6,501 bases of DNA, taken from positions 1-6,501 of the forward strand of contig JAIRWW010000228.1 in NCBI GenBank assembly GCA_031268685.1, given 5' to 3'. Both the position numbers and the translations under genes were made by a program. The DNA comes from Azoarcus sp. (GTDB lineage: Bacteria > Pseudomonadota > Gammaproteobacteria > Burkholderiales > Rhodocyclaceae). This document shows positions 5,597-6,501 of the stretch, piece by piece; position 1 is the stretch's first letter, and each line of letters opens with the position of its first letter. The notes below the pieces were generated by a model. The model made no database searches. It was not told the DNA's origin and worked only from the letters and a program-made list of their open reading frames with translations.

Positions 5597-6501
5597 ATGT
5601 ACATCCATTTACGGCAACCTGCCATGCTTACGTTGGCGTTTGCGAGCGCCATATTTCTAACTGCTTGCGATCGCAATGCGCAAGAGGCTCAGGCAGCAGC
5701 GGCAGGGAATGCGCCGCCGCCCGTGCCGGTCAGCGTTGTCGTGACCTCGTTCGAGCAGGCGCCGCTGGTCTCTGAACTGCCAGGGCGCACAACGCCGTTC
5801 ATGGTGGCCGAATTGCGGCCCCAGGTTACAGGCATCATCCAGAAGCGTCTTTTCACCGAAGGCAGCACGGTTTCGGCGGGACAAGTGCTCTACCAGATCG
5901 ACCCATCGACCTACCGGGCCGCCTTCGACAGCGCTGCCGCCAACAAGGCGCGGGCCGACGCCAATCTCTACAATGCTCGCCTGAAGGCGGAACGCTATGC
6001 TGAGCTGGTCGGCATCGAAGCCGTCAGCAAGCAGGCCAACGACGATGCCGCCGCTGCGCTCAAGCAGGCCGAAGCCGATGTTGCCGCCGCGCGCGCCACG
6101 CTGGACAAGGCCCGCATCGACCTCAATTTCACCCACGTGAAATCGCCGATTTCCGGGCGGATCGGGCGCTCCTCGGTTACGCCTGGCGCGCTCGTCACCG
6201 CCAATCAGGCCGCAGCGCTTGCAACGGTGCAGCAGCTCGATCCCATCTACGTCGACCTGACCCAGTCGAGCGCCGAATTGCAGCGCCTGCGCCGCGATGT
6301 AGAACGTGGCGCATTATCGCGCGACGAAAGCGACAAGATCCCTGTGCAACTGTTTCTCGAAGACGGCAGCCAGTATGAAATCCCCGGCCAGCTCGCCTTC
6401 TCGGAGGTTTCGGTCGATCCCGGCACGGGCAGTGTCACCCTGCGCGCCAGCTTTCCCAACCCGGATGGCGCTCTGCTGCCGGGCATGTATGTGCGCGCCC
6501 G
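5597..6501 (+). CDS. RND efflux periplasmic adaptor lipoprotein (AcrA/MexA type), C-terminus cut by window edge
   Basis: Membrane fusion protein of a tripartite efflux pump: it links an inner-membrane RND transporter to an outer-membrane TolC-like channel. The 301 visible residues begin with a lipoprotein signal (hydrophobic 9-20, lipobox L-T-A-C with Cys24), then a Pro/Ala linker. Seen next: first lipoyl half (about 70-105: V-A-E-L-R-P-Q-V-T-G-I-I, E-G-S-T-V-S-A-G-Q-V-L-Y-Q-I-D-P), alpha-helical hairpin (about 106-175, Ala/Lys/Glu-rich), second lipoyl half (176-210: F-T-H-V-K-S-P-I-S-G-R-I-G, V-T-P-G-A-L-V-T), and beta-barrel (from 211: L-D-P-I-Y-V-D-L-T-Q-S, then L-L-P-G-M-Y-V-R). AcrA has 397 residues, so roughly a quarter is missing. 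The ATG at 5597 has only a weak GCGAGA upstream; the in-frame ATG at 5624 (M10) would still give a lipoprotein signal. Expression is probably controlled by the divergent TetR-family gene. Confidence 0.93.
   Translation, partial: MYIHLRQPAMLTLAFASAIFLTACDRNAQEAQAAAAGNAPPPVPVSVVVTSFEQAPLVSELPGRTTPFMVAELRPQVTGIIQKRLFTEGSTVSAGQVLYQIDPSTYRAAFDSAAANKARADANLYNARLKAERYAELVGIEAVSKQANDDAAAALKQAEADVAAARATLDKARIDLNFTHVKSPISGRIGRSSVTPGALVTANQAAALATVQQLDPIYVDLTQSSAELQRLRRDVERGALSRDESDKIPVQLFLEDGSQYEIPGQLAFSEVSVDPGTGSVTLRASFPNPDGALLPGMYVRA

Noticed and set aside
5657..6486. Minus-strand frames of 69-159 codons opposite the RND adaptor
   Set aside because: Shadows of the adaptor coding sequence, whose plus-strand frame shows the lipobox, lipoyl and barrel motifs.

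Overview
The window looks like ordinary chromosomal DNA of a GC-rich proteobacterium, most likely a betaproteobacterium. The reasons are the four-gene pilG-pilH-pilI-pilJ order, an adjacent thiamine gene, and a ThiE of the 'GRGD ... SCY' type, which I associate from memory with Betaproteobacteria. No species can be named from the sequence alone. No RNA gene, IS element, CRISPR array, phage gene or other mobile DNA was seen.

Left part (1-2924, all minus strand): the type IV pilus chemosensory (Chp/Pil) cluster, transcribed right to left as pilG, pilH, pilI, pilJ with gaps of 34, 5 and 19 bp. PilG and PilH are single-domain response regulators, PilI is a CheW-like adaptor, and PilJ is the membrane chemoreceptor. 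PilJ is cut by the left window edge in its conserved signalling tip. The histidine kinase (ChpA/PilL) that links receptor to regulators is not in the window and would be expected further left.

Middle (2925-4663): a 231-bp AT-richer divergent intergenic region, then thiE (thiamine-phosphate synthase, GTG start) and a secreted M23 (LytM-type) metallopeptidase on the plus strand. The last two overlap by an ATGA junction, so they form one translationally coupled pair. The peptidase converges, 10 bp apart, with the next gene.

Right part (4674-6501): a TetR/AcrR-family repressor on the minus strand, divergent from a lipoprotein periplasmic adaptor of an RND (AcrAB/MexAB-type) efflux pump that runs off the right edge. 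The 239-bp region between them holds a plausible promoter overlapped by the palindrome GAACGTTC, and a second inverted repeat ATCCGG-TT-CCGGAT. This is the classic layout of a locally regulated multidrug efflux operon; the inner-membrane pump gene should follow beyond the window.

I found no convincing undescribed system. The points most worth checking are the regulatory DNA of the efflux locus, the triple cysteine in its repressor, the coupling of thiE to a murein-hydrolase-type gene, and the short sensor region of PilJ.
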